Assembly (NCBI GenBank): GCA_947624715.1
Contig: CANQLO010000022.1
Coordinates: 1 to 30,707 of the forward strand
Source of the DNA: an uncultured Clostridia bacterium
GTDB taxonomy: Bacteria > Bacillota_A > Clostridia > TANB77 > CAG-508
Length of the DNA: 30,707 nucleotides
Reading direction: 5' to 3'
A program made the translations under genes and the position numbers. Below the pieces are notes generated by a model. The model ran no database searches and was not told where the DNA came from. It saw nothing but the letters and a program-made list of their open reading frames with translations. This document shows positions 24,285 through 30,707 of this stretch, piece after piece. The first letter of the stretch is position 1, and each line of letters opens with the position of its first letter.

Positions 24285-25352
24285 CTACTTATTTTCAATT
24301 TTATAATCATCTTTTGTTATTTTAATCACAAAATTAAATGGTTTTATAACATTGTATGAACTTGAAATAGCGGCAAAATTGTTTAAAGTAGATGAAAACA
24401 AACTCATAATTATTGAATCTGTTGATGTAAAATAATCTTTTAGATTTTTAATATCTGTAAAATCATATTTATCTATAATTTCTATATTTAGATACCAGTT
24501 GCTGTTTTCCTTTTTAGATGCTCTTAAATTTAAAGTAGCATCATGTAAAGACAACAATAAATCCCCTCCATAAAAACGTATAAGTTTATTTTCTATATTA
24601 ATTTCTTTGTCAGTTAATAGACTATTTATATATTCTTTGAACTCAGCATTTTCAAATAATATTTTAGTAATGTTTTCATCTTCAATGGTTAATATACTTC
24701 CTTCTTTTTCATATTCTCCTGAATTTGTTAATGAAATCTGCATTAAATATGCAGAAAGTTTCATATCTGCAAGTAATCCACCAATTACAACTGTCTCCCA
24801 AAACATATATTGCATCTCATAAAATATGGAATAATATAATGGCATACTAATTTTATTAGCATCAAAAATAATTGAAAATCCTTTTAATATTGTTTCATCA
24901 AAATTTTTGTTATTTGACTGTATATTTTCATTCAATAGATTTTTAAAATCTATATAATCATTATAAATTTTATAAAAATCATTTAATGAATATATTGGTA
25001 ACATTGATTTTGTATATCTTTTAAATATTGATATACTTTTGATATTTTCTGTTAATTTAAGTTTTATATCCTCTACTGATTTTAAATCCATCCTTTTTAA
25101 ATAATCCAAAGCAATATAATTTTCTGTTATCGCATATTTCTTATTTTTGCTTAAAAAAAATTTAAAATTTCTATGAGCAATTACATTACATAAATGTTTT
25201 TCCTTATTTGCAATAAGCCTAGAATTTGAGATATTTAATTGTGTATATAAATTCATCAAACAATTTCTTCCAAATAAATCATAGTGATAGTTGTATGGTT
25301 TATTACATATAATACATCTTTTTTCTTCTTTATTTTGTTTATTGTTTTCCAT
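24285..25352 (-). CDS. Unknown protein with N-terminal Cys motif and DKYDF-type C-terminal region
   Basis: The 355-aa protein starts with a small Cys cluster (CIICNKPYNYHYDLFGRNC, residues 13-31) that may bind zinc. A helical middle part follows. The C-terminal third has GGDLLLSLHDATLNLRASKK and IEIIDKYDFTDI, a layout I associate loosely with C-terminal domains of secreted polymorphic toxins; this is weak. AGGTGAT precedes the ATG. It forms a pair with the 157-aa membrane protein. No signal peptide is present. Confidence 0.65.
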   Translation of the reverse strand: MENNKQNKEEKRCIICNKPYNYHYDLFGRNCLMNLYTQLNISNSRLIANKEKHLCNVIAHRNFKFFLSKNKKYAITENYIALDYLKRMDLKSVEDIKLKLTENIKSISIFKRYTKSMLPIYSLNDFYKIYNDYIDFKNLLNENIQSNNKNFDETILKGFSIIFDANKISMPLYYSIFYEMQYMFWETVVIGGLLADMKLSAYLMQISLTNSGEYEKEGSILTIEDENITKILFENAEFKEYINSLLTDKEINIENKLIRFYGGDLLLSLHDATLNLRASKKENSNWYLNIEIIDKYDFTDIKNLKDYFTSTDSIIMSLFSSTLNNFAAISSSYNVIKPFNFVIKITKDDYKIENK

Positions 25353-25373
25353 AATTAATCACCTTTTTTTATA

Positions 25374-25508
25374 CTATTTTAATATTTTCCAATATTCATT
25401 CTTATTAACACCTATACATTCAATATACTTTTTATCTTTAACGAACGTATAATTTTATTTATATATTCTTCACTAAAATGCGTTATCAAAACTAAATCTT
25501 TGATTTTA
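25374..25508 (-). pseudogene. C-terminal remnant of an AlbA_2/AAA_4 (RecG-like) regulator
   Basis: Two overlapping frames, joined by one frameshift, read IKDLVLITHFSEEYINKIIR and then FVKDKKYIECIGVNKNEYWK-ILK before a stop. The ending resembles the winged-helix C-terminus of ATP-binding/AlbA_2 proteins (xxRVGSNKxGYWxVL). Upstream it is cut by the GGGACGG repeat at 25509. Confidence 0.4.
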
Positions 25509-25538
25509 TGTCAATTGGGACGGAGATTTTTGACACCC
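25509..25538 (+). repeat. GGGACGGAG dispersed repeat, single unit
   Basis: TGTCAATTGGGACGGAG followed by ATTTTTGACACCC, the same unit as at 8363 and 23676. It abuts the RecG-like remnant. The gap 25353-25566 otherwise holds only that remnant. Confidence 0.8.
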
Positions 25539-25566
25539 GTTTTAATTTCTCTTCAATTTTGTTTAA

Positions 25567-26019
25567 TTAGATTTCTCCTATATCTTGACCTTCTTGTTCG
25601 TTTTGTCTATTTATCTCTTCATCATACTGTTTTGCCTCTTTTTCTAGTTTAGTCAATTGTTTTTCACGTTTTTTTAATGGACTACTATTATCGCTGTTTA
25701 GCCAATCCATATGTTTTGTATCTGCTTTTTGTTTACTTCTATCTAATCTTCTTATTTCCATTAACTTTAAATCTAATTCATCTAATTTATCAAAATAATC
25801 TGTTCTAAAAGTTGAATAAGGTAATTTTTCACCATCTTCTATGCCATCCATAGATACTTTAGCACGAAAAACTTTGTCGTCTTGAAACCATATAAGCTGT
25901 CGCAAGTTCATAATTTCATTATGAGCTTTTTCTATATACTCATTTGACATAGATATTATACTATTGCTTTCCTTATCATTTAATAAAGATAAATGATAAA
26001 TCCATAATTTCTCCTTCAT
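25567..26019 (-). CDS. Hypothetical coiled-coil protein
   Basis: A 150-aa charged protein, mostly predicted helix, with a Lys/Glu/Gln-rich second half (LKKREKQLTKLEKEAKQYDE) and an acidic end. No membrane segment or signal peptide. The start lacks a clear ribosome site and lies 16 nt behind the fragment at 26036-26191, so it may have been translated by coupling. Not recognised; it could be a relic of a mobile element. Confidence 0.55.
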   Translation of the reverse strand: MKEKLWIYHLSLLNDKESNSIISMSNEYIEKAHNEIMNLRQLIWFQDDKVFRAKVSMDGIEDGEKLPYSTFRTDYFDKLDELDLKLMEIRRLDRSKQKADTKHMDWLNSDNSSPLKKREKQLTKLEKEAKQYDEEINRQNEQEGQDIGEI

Positions 26020-26035
26020 TTTTTATGCATCTCAA

Positions 26036-26191
26036 TTAAATTTTATCATAGTTCTTATATCTTTTACAATAAATCATTTTGATAGTTGTTTCATCAATAC
26101 TTTCGTCTGGTACAACTATTTTACTCATTGGAGCAATTGAACTACAAGTTACGAACTCTCTTGTTCTCTTTCTATAAGTATTGTATATAAT
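26036..26191 (-). pseudogene. C-terminal gene fragment upstream of the 150-aa gene
   Basis: An open frame of 51 codons (TYRKRTREFVTCSSIAPMSK then IVVPDESIDETTIKMIYCKR and a stop) begins directly after a stop codon and has no start in the expected place. Only the last 31 residues follow an ATG. It reads like the end of a longer protein whose 5' part is gone. Not recognised. Confidence 0.35.
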
Positions 26192-26239
26192 TTATTTGTA
26201 AATTGCAAGGGAAATATGGAATTTTTCATCAACAATATT

Positions 26240-26272
26240 AAAATGCCTAGAATCAATTAAGACTCTAGGCAA
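26240..26272 (-). terminator. Terminator downstream of the abi gene
   Basis: TGCCTAGAATC (26244-26254) pairs with GACTCTAGGCA (26261-26271), one mismatch, loop of 6. TTTTAAT follows on the minus strand. It lies just behind the second copy of the abi-associated RNA motif. Confidence 0.7.
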
Positions 26273-26275
26273 CTT

Positions 26276-26318
26276 GAATGACTTAGAGCTTCTAAAGTTT
26301 TCTAAGTACCACTCATAA
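26276..26318 (-). ncRNA. Second copy of the abi-associated RNA motif
   Basis: Minus strand: TGAGTGGTACTTAGAAAACT, TTAGAAGCTCTAAGTCATT. It matches the copy upstream of the abi gene in the TGAGTGGTAC start, the stem (ACTTAGA/TCTAAGT, with covarying bases relative to ACTCAAG/CTTGAGT), and the AAACTTT-GAAGC loop. It lies about 25 nt behind the abi stop. Confidence 0.55.
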
Positions 26319-26343
26319 GTATTATATTATAAAGTTATATTTT

Positions 26344-27210
26344 TTATACATTAAATCCCATTATTCTTAATATATCATTTATATTAATAGAATTTAGTTT
26401 CCCTTTTAATTTATCAACTTCTGTATCAAACAAACTTTTAAATTCCTTGAATTTCTCCTCATCTAACAATACTTTCATACATTCCATAATCATATATATA
26501 TTTGTAAAATTGCTGTCTCTTTTATAAGTTTTATCTATATTTTTGAAACTAATGTAATATTTGCTACGATAACAAAATAACCTATCTGAATGTGCAGAGA
26601 TATTTCTTATCATGGTTAAGTTTACAAGTATCTGTTTTAGTAACTTGTCAGAAATTTTAAAATATTTACTTATATCTTGTCTATCACTTTGTTTAAGCAA
26701 TCCATAATATCTACTAATAACGCCAAATGTTAAAATTTTAGTTAATACAAAAGGTGGAATAAAATTATATGTATCTTTATAGTGCGTAATTGCTGTATGT
26801 TTATTATAGTTATCATCTATCTCTTTATTTATATTTTCGACTAAATTATTCTTTAAATCCTCATTAGCATTTTCATCTAAGTTATCTATTCTTAAATAAT
26901 CTTGAATGCCATATTTTTCTGCTAGTGTATTTGCCATAAGCGATTTTATTATAACTTCTATTTCTAAAGTAAATTTTAAAAATATAGCTTTTATGTTTTT
27001 ATCAAATTCATATAGAGCAAATATTTCTTCAAAAGTAACATTAGGTTTATAATTGTTATATGCATCTTTAAAAACACTTTTATAGCCATTAACAATAGAA
27101 TAATACGAATATTTTTCTATATTCTTTAATGCTTGTTCTTTATTATCTATCTTTACATTTTTAGATATTAAATATTCTATTAGTTGTTCATTATTCTTGT
27201 ATTCTTTCAA
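26344..27210 (-). CDS. Abi family (Abi_2, AbiD/AbiF-like) abortive infection protein
   Basis: A 288-aa all-helical protein of the Abi_2 family: KYSYYSIVNGYKSVF near 35, FEEIFALYEFDKNIKAIFLK, IPPFVLTKILTFGVISRYYG and the HEPN-type site R-N-x-x-A-H (MIRNISAHSDRLFCYRSKY). The family confers abortive infection against phages in lactococci, probably through RNase activity of the HEPN fold. The start is TTG with GGAGG 5 nt upstream. It lies between two copies of a small RNA motif; the upstream copy has its own promoter and terminator. This suggests RNA control of the toxin, inferred from family knowledge of conserved RNAs upstream of abiF genes. Confidence 0.85.
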   Translation of the reverse strand: MKEYKNNEQLIEYLISKNVKIDNKEQALKNIEKYSYYSIVNGYKSVFKDAYNNYKPNVTFEEIFALYEFDKNIKAIFLKFTLEIEVIIKSLMANTLAEKYGIQDYLRIDNLDENANEDLKNNLVENINKEIDDNYNKHTAITHYKDTYNFIPPFVLTKILTFGVISRYYGLLKQSDRQDISKYFKISDKLLKQILVNLTMIRNISAHSDRLFCYRSKYYISFKNIDKTYKRDSNFTNIYMIMECMKVLLDEEKFKEFKSLFDTEVDKLKGKLNSININDILRIMGFNV

Positions 27211-27228
27211 TGTTTCCTCCAGTTTACA

Positions 27229-27274
27229 TAAAAAAATGACTCAAGGCTTCGAAAGTTTCTTGAGTACCACTCAA
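27229..27274 (-). ncRNA. Small RNA upstream of the abi gene (abiF-RNA-like)
   Basis: Predicted transcript of about 45 nt: TTGAGTGGTAC, then a hairpin with stem ACTCAAG/CTTGAGT enclosing AAACTTTCGAAGC, then seven T. It ends 19 nt before the abi start codon, so the terminator separates a short RNA from the gene or attenuates it. The motif recurs at 26276-26318. Confidence 0.65.
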
Positions 27275-27278
27275 TATG

Positions 27279-27307
27279 TTTATACCATATTTTTTAGTAA
27301 ATTTCAA
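27279..27307 (-). promoter_or_regulatory. Promoter of the abi-associated RNA
   Basis: TTGAAA (27302-27307), 17 nt, TATAAA (27279-27284) on the minus strand. Confidence 0.65.
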
Positions 27308-27358
27308 GTGATTTTATAAAAAATATAATCTTTCAAATGCTATACAAGCATATTATTT

Positions 27359-27617
27359 TTACTGATTTTCTAACAAAGAATGATATTCTACTGATTTTTC
27401 ATAATTTTTATTTACTTCTTCATCTGACAATACTCTACTATATAGCCTCAAAGCATAGCAATTCATTTTTCTGTAACCCCAACAGCGATCAGCATTCATT
27501 GAAGATTTACAAATATAAAAATAATTAAGTTCTTCTAAATGGCTTTTTAAATCATCCCAATCATCATAATAGTAATATCCTGTATCTATCAATTCTCCAT
27601 TTAAATATACTTTTTGT
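27359..27617 (-). pseudogene. C-terminal fragment of a LamG-like (concanavalin-type) domain protein
   Basis: The frame reads QKVYLNGELIDTGYYYYDDW and ends CYALRLYSRVLSDEEVNKNY-EKS, the typical last strands of a LamG/Laminin_G_3 domain (VYVNGE ... xRIYDRALSxEEIxxNY). A stop codon stands immediately before it and no start or ribosome site is present. It is the 3' remnant of a larger, probably surface, protein. Confidence 0.5.
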
Positions 27618-27647
27618 TACATATATATGGAAAATTATCAAAAATTA

Positions 27648-27676
27648 TTGTAAAAAAAGTAAGAGTAATATAAAAT
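27648..27676 (+). promoter_or_regulatory. Promoter of the Q-rich protein gene
   Basis: TTGTAA (27648-27653), 17 nt, TAAAAT (27671-27676), about 40 nt before the ATG at 27716. Confidence 0.55.
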
Positions 27677-27715
27677 AAGGATAAATCTAAAATAAAAAAA
27701 AAGGAAGTAAAAGTA

Positions 27716-28747
27716 ATGAGCTTAGATAAAAAACAGATTATAGAAACTGCAAAGAAAATAAAAAATGGAATAGTATCTAAAGAAACATTAAAGGAATTAC
27801 TTGGTGGAGAAAGACTAGACGATATTTTTGACTTAAAAACACAACAAGCTATTTTTGATAATATTATAAATAATGGAAAATTGCACAATATGACACCTAA
27901 TGGCAATGGCTTGGATATATTAGATGGCTTATTAAATAATCAAGTTAGTAGCAATCTATCAGATTTTTATATGATAAAGCCCGACTATATATTGCAATTA
28001 CCACCAAAACAACAAAAAAATATGGCAAATAGTATTTCTGGAGGCAGAAGAGATTTATCATTAGCTTTGCAAAATTTATGGAGTAAAGGAATAAGAACAG
28101 AAGCTTGTACAACCAAAAGTAGTGATAATATTCCAATGTTGCAACTAAATATCAAAGAAAGTGAAATAGAAAAACAAGACATAGTTCAGCAATTATATGA
28201 ACAAAGTGATATTAATGGAAATGCCTTTTATGATTATCAAACTAAAGATTTTCATATAAATTTGTCAGGAAATAACTTATATAATTACTTACAAGGTGGA
28301 AACATTCCCCCATCTCAGATTGAAAAAGCAAATATTTTTGAAGATTCAATTAAAGAAAGTTTACAATTTGTTGAAGAAATGTATACATCTTATTCTCAAA
28401 ATGGAATGGATACAGCAGAGTTAAGAAGAGAGATTTTATTAGAAAGAAAATGTTTAGAAGATATTAGTATTAGGATAGCAAATGGTAAGAAACAAAGTCA
28501 AATTACAGGACAAGAACAGATGAAACAAAATGAGAAAAAATCTTGGGAACTAGAGCTTGATGAAAAATCAAGAATACAAAAAGAAACAGAACAAATTGCA
28601 CAAAAACATCAAGAACAAGAAGAACAACAAAAACAAATACCTTTACAGCAAGAAGAATATCAAAATGGTCAAAACATTTCTCAACCTGTGCAACAACAAA
28701 TTCCACCACAACAGCCACCAATAGATATGAGTGGTATGGAATTATAA
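27716..28747 (+). CDS. Unknown protein with Gln/Glu-rich coiled C-terminal part
   Basis: The 343-aa protein has a mixed N-terminal domain (about 1-180; MSLDKKQIIETAKKIKNGIV, LPPKQQKNMANSISGGRRDL), a helical part to about 260, then a Gln/Glu/Lys-rich coiled coil and a QP-rich end (QQQIPPQQPPIDMSGMEL). No signal peptide or membrane helix. AAGGAAG precedes the ATG, and a good promoter lies upstream. It is on the plus strand, against its neighbours. I do not recognise the family; the setting among fragments and small RNAs suggests an acquired accessory gene. Confidence 0.75.
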   Translation: MSLDKKQIIETAKKIKNGIVSKETLKELLGGERLDDIFDLKTQQAIFDNIINNGKLHNMTPNGNGLDILDGLLNNQVSSNLSDFYMIKPDYILQLPPKQQKNMANSISGGRRDLSLALQNLWSKGIRTEACTTKSSDNIPMLQLNIKESEIEKQDIVQQLYEQSDINGNAFYDYQTKDFHINLSGNNLYNYLQGGNIPPSQIEKANIFEDSIKESLQFVEEMYTSYSQNGMDTAELRREILLERKCLEDISIRIANGKKQSQITGQEQMKQNEKKSWELELDEKSRIQKETEQIAQKHQEQEEQQKQIPLQQEEYQNGQNISQPVQQQIPPQQPPIDMSGMEL

Positions 28748-28756
28748 TAATTAAGA

Positions 28757-28780
28757 TATAAAATTTTCAATAATTTTATA
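28757..28780 (+). terminator. Weak terminator-like hairpin behind the Q-rich gene
   Basis: ATAAAATT and AATTTTAT form an 8-bp AT-only stem around TTCAAT. No T-run follows, so function is uncertain. Confidence 0.3.
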
Positions 28781-28798
28781 AAGTTCGATTCAAAAACG

Positions 28799-28914
28799 AA
28801 AAAAAAACTTACGAAACCTTTATAAGTTCGTAAGTCGTCTTAAATTGGAGCGGACGTCGTAGTTATCTACAACTTTTTCTCTCACTCAACGATTGATACA
28901 AATATCAATCAATT
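28799..28914 (-). ncRNA. Candidate small RNA 1 (about 115 nt)
   Basis: Minus strand, from the promoter at 28921-28948 to a strong terminator: 9-bp stem ACTTACGAA/TTCGTAAGT followed by nine T (28799-28835). Internal stems GATTGAT/ATCAATC and GTAG/CTAC are present. No open frame or tRNA pattern fits. It is convergent with the Q-rich gene. Confidence 0.6.
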
Positions 28915-28920
28915 TATTAA

Positions 28921-28948
28921 AGTATATCATAAATTTAATAAATTACAA
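28921..28948 (-). promoter_or_regulatory. Promoter of small RNA 1
   Basis: TTGTAA (28943-28948), 16 nt, TATACT (28921-28926) on the minus strand. Confidence 0.55.
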
Positions 28949-29008
28949 GAATATAAATGCAACTTTTTTTCAAAAATTTGTTCCGTTCATAAGCAACTAC
29001 ATAAATAA

Positions 29009-29091
29009 TAAAAACTCACATCTGTACTTTGACGAGTAGATGTGAGTTAACTCTATTCGGCAAAACCACGTTTGTGGAATTGTCATTTCCT
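29009..29091 (-). ncRNA. Candidate small RNA 2 (about 80 nt)
   Basis: Minus strand, from a perfect-consensus promoter to an 11-bp terminator stem (AACTCACATCT/AGATGTGAGTT, 29013-29048) followed by TTTTTATTATT. A CCAC/GTGG hairpin lies in the 5' half. No coding potential seen. It lies in tandem with small RNA 1. Confidence 0.65.
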
Positions 29092-29097
29092 ATACTT

Positions 29098-29126
29098 ATT
29101 ATACTTGATATTTTTATAAATGTCAA
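29098..29126 (-). promoter_or_regulatory. Promoter of small RNA 2 (perfect consensus)
   Basis: TTGACA (29121-29126), exactly 17 nt, TATAAT (29098-29103) on the minus strand. Confidence 0.75.
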
Positions 29127-29170
29127 ATAATATTAAATTATTCTGTTTGTAATTTTCTTCTCACTTTCAA

Positions 29171-29197
29171 TGTCAACAGAAACAGAGGTTCTTGACA
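29171..29197 (-). repeat. Decayed copy of the GGGGACGGAGG repeat
   Basis: Plus strand TGTCAACAGAAACAGAGG, then TTCTTGACA: the same layout as the intact units, with the GGGGACGG core changed to GAAACAG. It directly follows the transposase-like remnant. Confidence 0.55.
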
Positions 29198-29201
29198 TTT
29201 A

Positions 29202-29291
29202 TTAATTATACAACTTTCTTATTAATTCCCTATTTATGTTTATCCTTTTTGCAATTTCTCTGAGAGAAATATTATATTTTTCTTTTAGTAT
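29202..29291 (-). pseudogene. C-terminal remnant of a REP-associated (Y1/RAYT-like) transposase
   Basis: About 30 codons read VILKEKYNISLREIAKRINI, then NRELIRKLYN and a stop: a helix-turn-helix tail like that ending many Y1 transposases of the RAYT group. The catalytic HUH part is absent. A partial end of the MITE-like repeat (29293-29307) cuts it upstream, and the GACGG-type repeat follows it, the arrangement expected for RAYT-linked repeats. Confidence 0.45.
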
Positions 29292-29292
29292 T

Positions 29293-29307
29293 ACATAAAT
29301 ATAGTTA
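29293..29307. repeat. Solo end of the MITE-like repeat
   Basis: ACATAAATATAGTTA matches the terminal repeat of the 127-bp element, without core or partner. Confidence 0.55.
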
Positions 29308-29355
29308 ATACAATTATAAAATTGCACTTCATTATATATTCCCTTGGATTTATAT

Positions 29356-30636
29356 CTATTCTATATATAAAGTAGAACGTGAACCACGGCTTAGGTCATC
29401 ATACTTTACATCAAAGGAACTTCTAAAACTTGCTGGGCGGTCATAACCATAAACATCCCAACTACCCCCTCGGCAAATATGACATGTCTCCTCCCTAACC
29501 TCCATTGTGTTATCATGAACATTTCCTGCCATGTCATATATATTTTTTACCTTATATTTCGAACTTGACCCTGTTATTGTTGGGGATTGTGGAGAATCAG
29601 AATCAGTCAAATAAAACCCCATTCCTGTACTATCTTTTATATATTTTACATCTGCCTTCTCTGTATTATCTATATCTTTCATCCATAATATAACTTGATC
29701 CCATTGGCATCCCCATATCATACTAGATGTTGCCTTATTATTGTTCTTATCTACTATTTTTTTATTACTCACATACTGTCTAAACCAATTCGCGCCCTTT
29801 ATGCTTGTTTGTCCCTTTAGTACTTTTCCTCGGCTTATTTCTGCATATGTTGTTCCTGTATCACTTAAATTACTTGTTTCATATCTTCCTATATAGAAAC
29901 CTTTATATTTTCCTACACTTTCTGCCATATTATTAAACTCCACTTGTAACTGTGATTTAAATGTGTTTATATCATTTCCTTCTTCATAATTTTCTAATAC
30001 TATTTTTAAATTTTCTTCTTTACCATCACAGTCTATTAATGTATCGGGCTCTCGTATTCCTGTATACGAAACACTCACATTATCATAACCAGTTTGAGTT
30101 TGTTCTTCATCGAATATACTTCCAGTGGTTGGATTACTTGCATACAACTTTCCAGCAAAATTTGTTATTGGGTTATTATCATTTTTACATTGCTCACATT
30201 CCAATTTATCTTTTTCTTTATTATAAGTTACTGTACTTTTTGGGTGTTCATAGCAATATACCATTTTCCCAATTGTTTCTACTGGCACCCACACAAATTC
30301 ATTTCCTTCTGAATCCGTTATTACTAGACCATCTTCTATTACATCTTCTCCTTCTATACCTGTTGGTGCAAATCCAGCTGGAATTATAGCTTTATCACTA
30401 TTTTTATCATAATAATAATAATTTTCTTGATTCATACTTGCAAATAGCATAGCTATTTGTCTTTGCTCTTCTTCAGATGCTTCTTTATATTTATCTACAG
30501 ACTGAATTGACATTTTCAGCAATCCATTTTTACCTAAAGCTATATTTAGCGTTACTCCTGCTAAAATTAACATAATTACTATTGTTAACACTAGTGCAAC
30601 TAGCGTTATTCCTTTGTTATTTCTAAAAAAATTCAT
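29356..30636 (-). CDS. Second prepilin-like protein with C-terminal FGE-sulfatase-type domain
   Basis: From the Met at 30636 the protein has 426 aa: a 9-residue leader MNFFRNNKG, then ITLVALVLTIVIMLILAGVT, the type IV prepilin pattern. In-frame Met codons upstream (to 30678) would lengthen the leader by 14 residues and have no better ribosome site. The outer part carries FVWVPVETIGKMVYC, a CEHP...CEQC pair of cysteines near 128-145, YKGFYIGRYETS and IYDMAGNVHDNTME. It ends CRGGSWDVYGYDRPASFRSS to GSRSTLYIE. It is a paralogue of the protein at 11969-13216 with the same two-part design. The FGE fold without a sulfatase partner suggests a binding, not enzymatic, role. Confidence 0.78.
   Translation of the reverse strand: MNFFRNNKGITLVALVLTIVIMLILAGVTLNIALGKNGLLKMSIQSVDKYKEASEEEQRQIAMLFASMNQENYYYYDKNSDKAIIPAGFAPTGIEGEDVIEDGLVITDSEGNEFVWVPVETIGKMVYCYEHPKSTVTYNKEKDKLECEQCKNDNNPITNFAGKLYASNPTTGSIFDEEQTQTGYDNVSVSYTGIREPDTLIDCDGKEENLKIVLENYEEGNDINTFKSQLQVEFNNMAESVGKYKGFYIGRYETSNLSDTGTTYAEISRGKVLKGQTSIKGANWFRQYVSNKKIVDKNNNKATSSMIWGCQWDQVILWMKDIDNTEKADVKYIKDSTGMGFYLTDSDSPQSPTITGSSSKYKVKNIYDMAGNVHDNTMEVREETCHICRGGSWDVYGYDRPASFRSSFDVKYDDLSRGSRSTLYIE
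29359..29505 (-). other. Candidate DGR variable region (second FGE-fold protein)
   Basis: The last 49 codons match by position the switched region of the first protein. Here most candidate codons end in T or C (GAT, GTT, TAT, GGT, GAC, CGC, AGC, CGT), reachable from AAT/AAC by adenine changes, but the contrast with the gene body is weaker. Confidence 0.35.
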
Positions 30637-30707
30637 AAAAAATTCCATTCCTTTCTCGCTTCGCTCAAAGGCACACATAGGTATGAAAGCCTTGAGATTA
30701 AAGCATT

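Noticed and set aside
27601..27906. Minus-strand frame opposite the Q-rich gene
   Set aside because: Hydrophobic shadow of the coiled-coil gene; the plus-strand gene has promoter, ribosome site and sensible composition.
28781..28800. TTCGATTC resembling a tRNA T-loop
   Set aside because: No flanking 5-bp stem and no acceptor, D or anticodon arms around it.
1..30707. CRISPR array
   Set aside because: The repeats present are dispersed singly or in short tandem without regular unique spacers, and no cas gene is visible.

Overview
The window is very AT-rich DNA from a Gram-positive, endospore-forming member of the Bacillota, most likely an uncultured Clostridia. The evidence is the gene set (spoVS, spoIIM, gerW/ytfJ, Asp23-AmaP-DUF2273, rny-ymdB, an EndoQ-type PHP protein), strong AGGAGG ribosome sites, occasional TTG/GTG starts and sigma-A-like promoters. 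Almost every gene is on the minus strand; rnhA and one unknown gene are on plus. Assignments rest on reading motifs by eye; nothing was searched.  Region 1 (about 0.3-7 kb) holds core clusters. Asp23, AmaP and DUF2273 (envelope stress/alkaline shock) are followed by nusB, xseA, xseB and fhs. Behind a small mobile repeat come gerW, a DUF2953 gene and scpA. Region 2 (7-11.7 kb) has recX, recA with a strong promoter and an SOS-like operator, a membrane-anchored oligopeptide-binding protein and spoVS. Region 3 (12-17.6 kb) would in relatives be a compact rny-ymdB-spoVS block. Here it is interrupted by a large prepilin/FGE-sulfatase-fold protein, a small membrane protein, a mobile repeat and a promoter-to-terminator stretch holding a structured RNA reminiscent of HEARO/OMEGA RNA plus a decayed ORF. 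Region 4 (17.9-23.8 kb) has a XerD-like recombinase, spoIIM, the EndoQ-like protein, two small unknown proteins, tmcAL and rnhA. Region 5 (23.8-30.7 kb) is an accessory island: two unknown linked genes, an Abi-family HEPN protein with two copies of a small RNA motif, two more apparent small RNA genes, a Q-rich protein, at least four gene fragments, and a second prepilin/FGE-fold protein at the edge.  The most interesting signals are these. (a) Two pilin-anchored, C-type-lectin-fold proteins have C-terminal ends that look like diversity-generating retroelement variable regions; in the first, about 50 codons switch abruptly to NNC codons that could derive from AAC. (b) The first of these genes has a leader of about 285 nt with an internal intrinsic terminator. 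(c) The Abi gene is preceded by its own promoter-RNA-terminator unit, and the motif recurs downstream. (d) Two further compact small RNA genes lie close by. (e) There is a HEARO-like RNA without an IscB gene. (f) Two dispersed repeat families are present; one has rewritten the end of rnhA and supplied its terminator.
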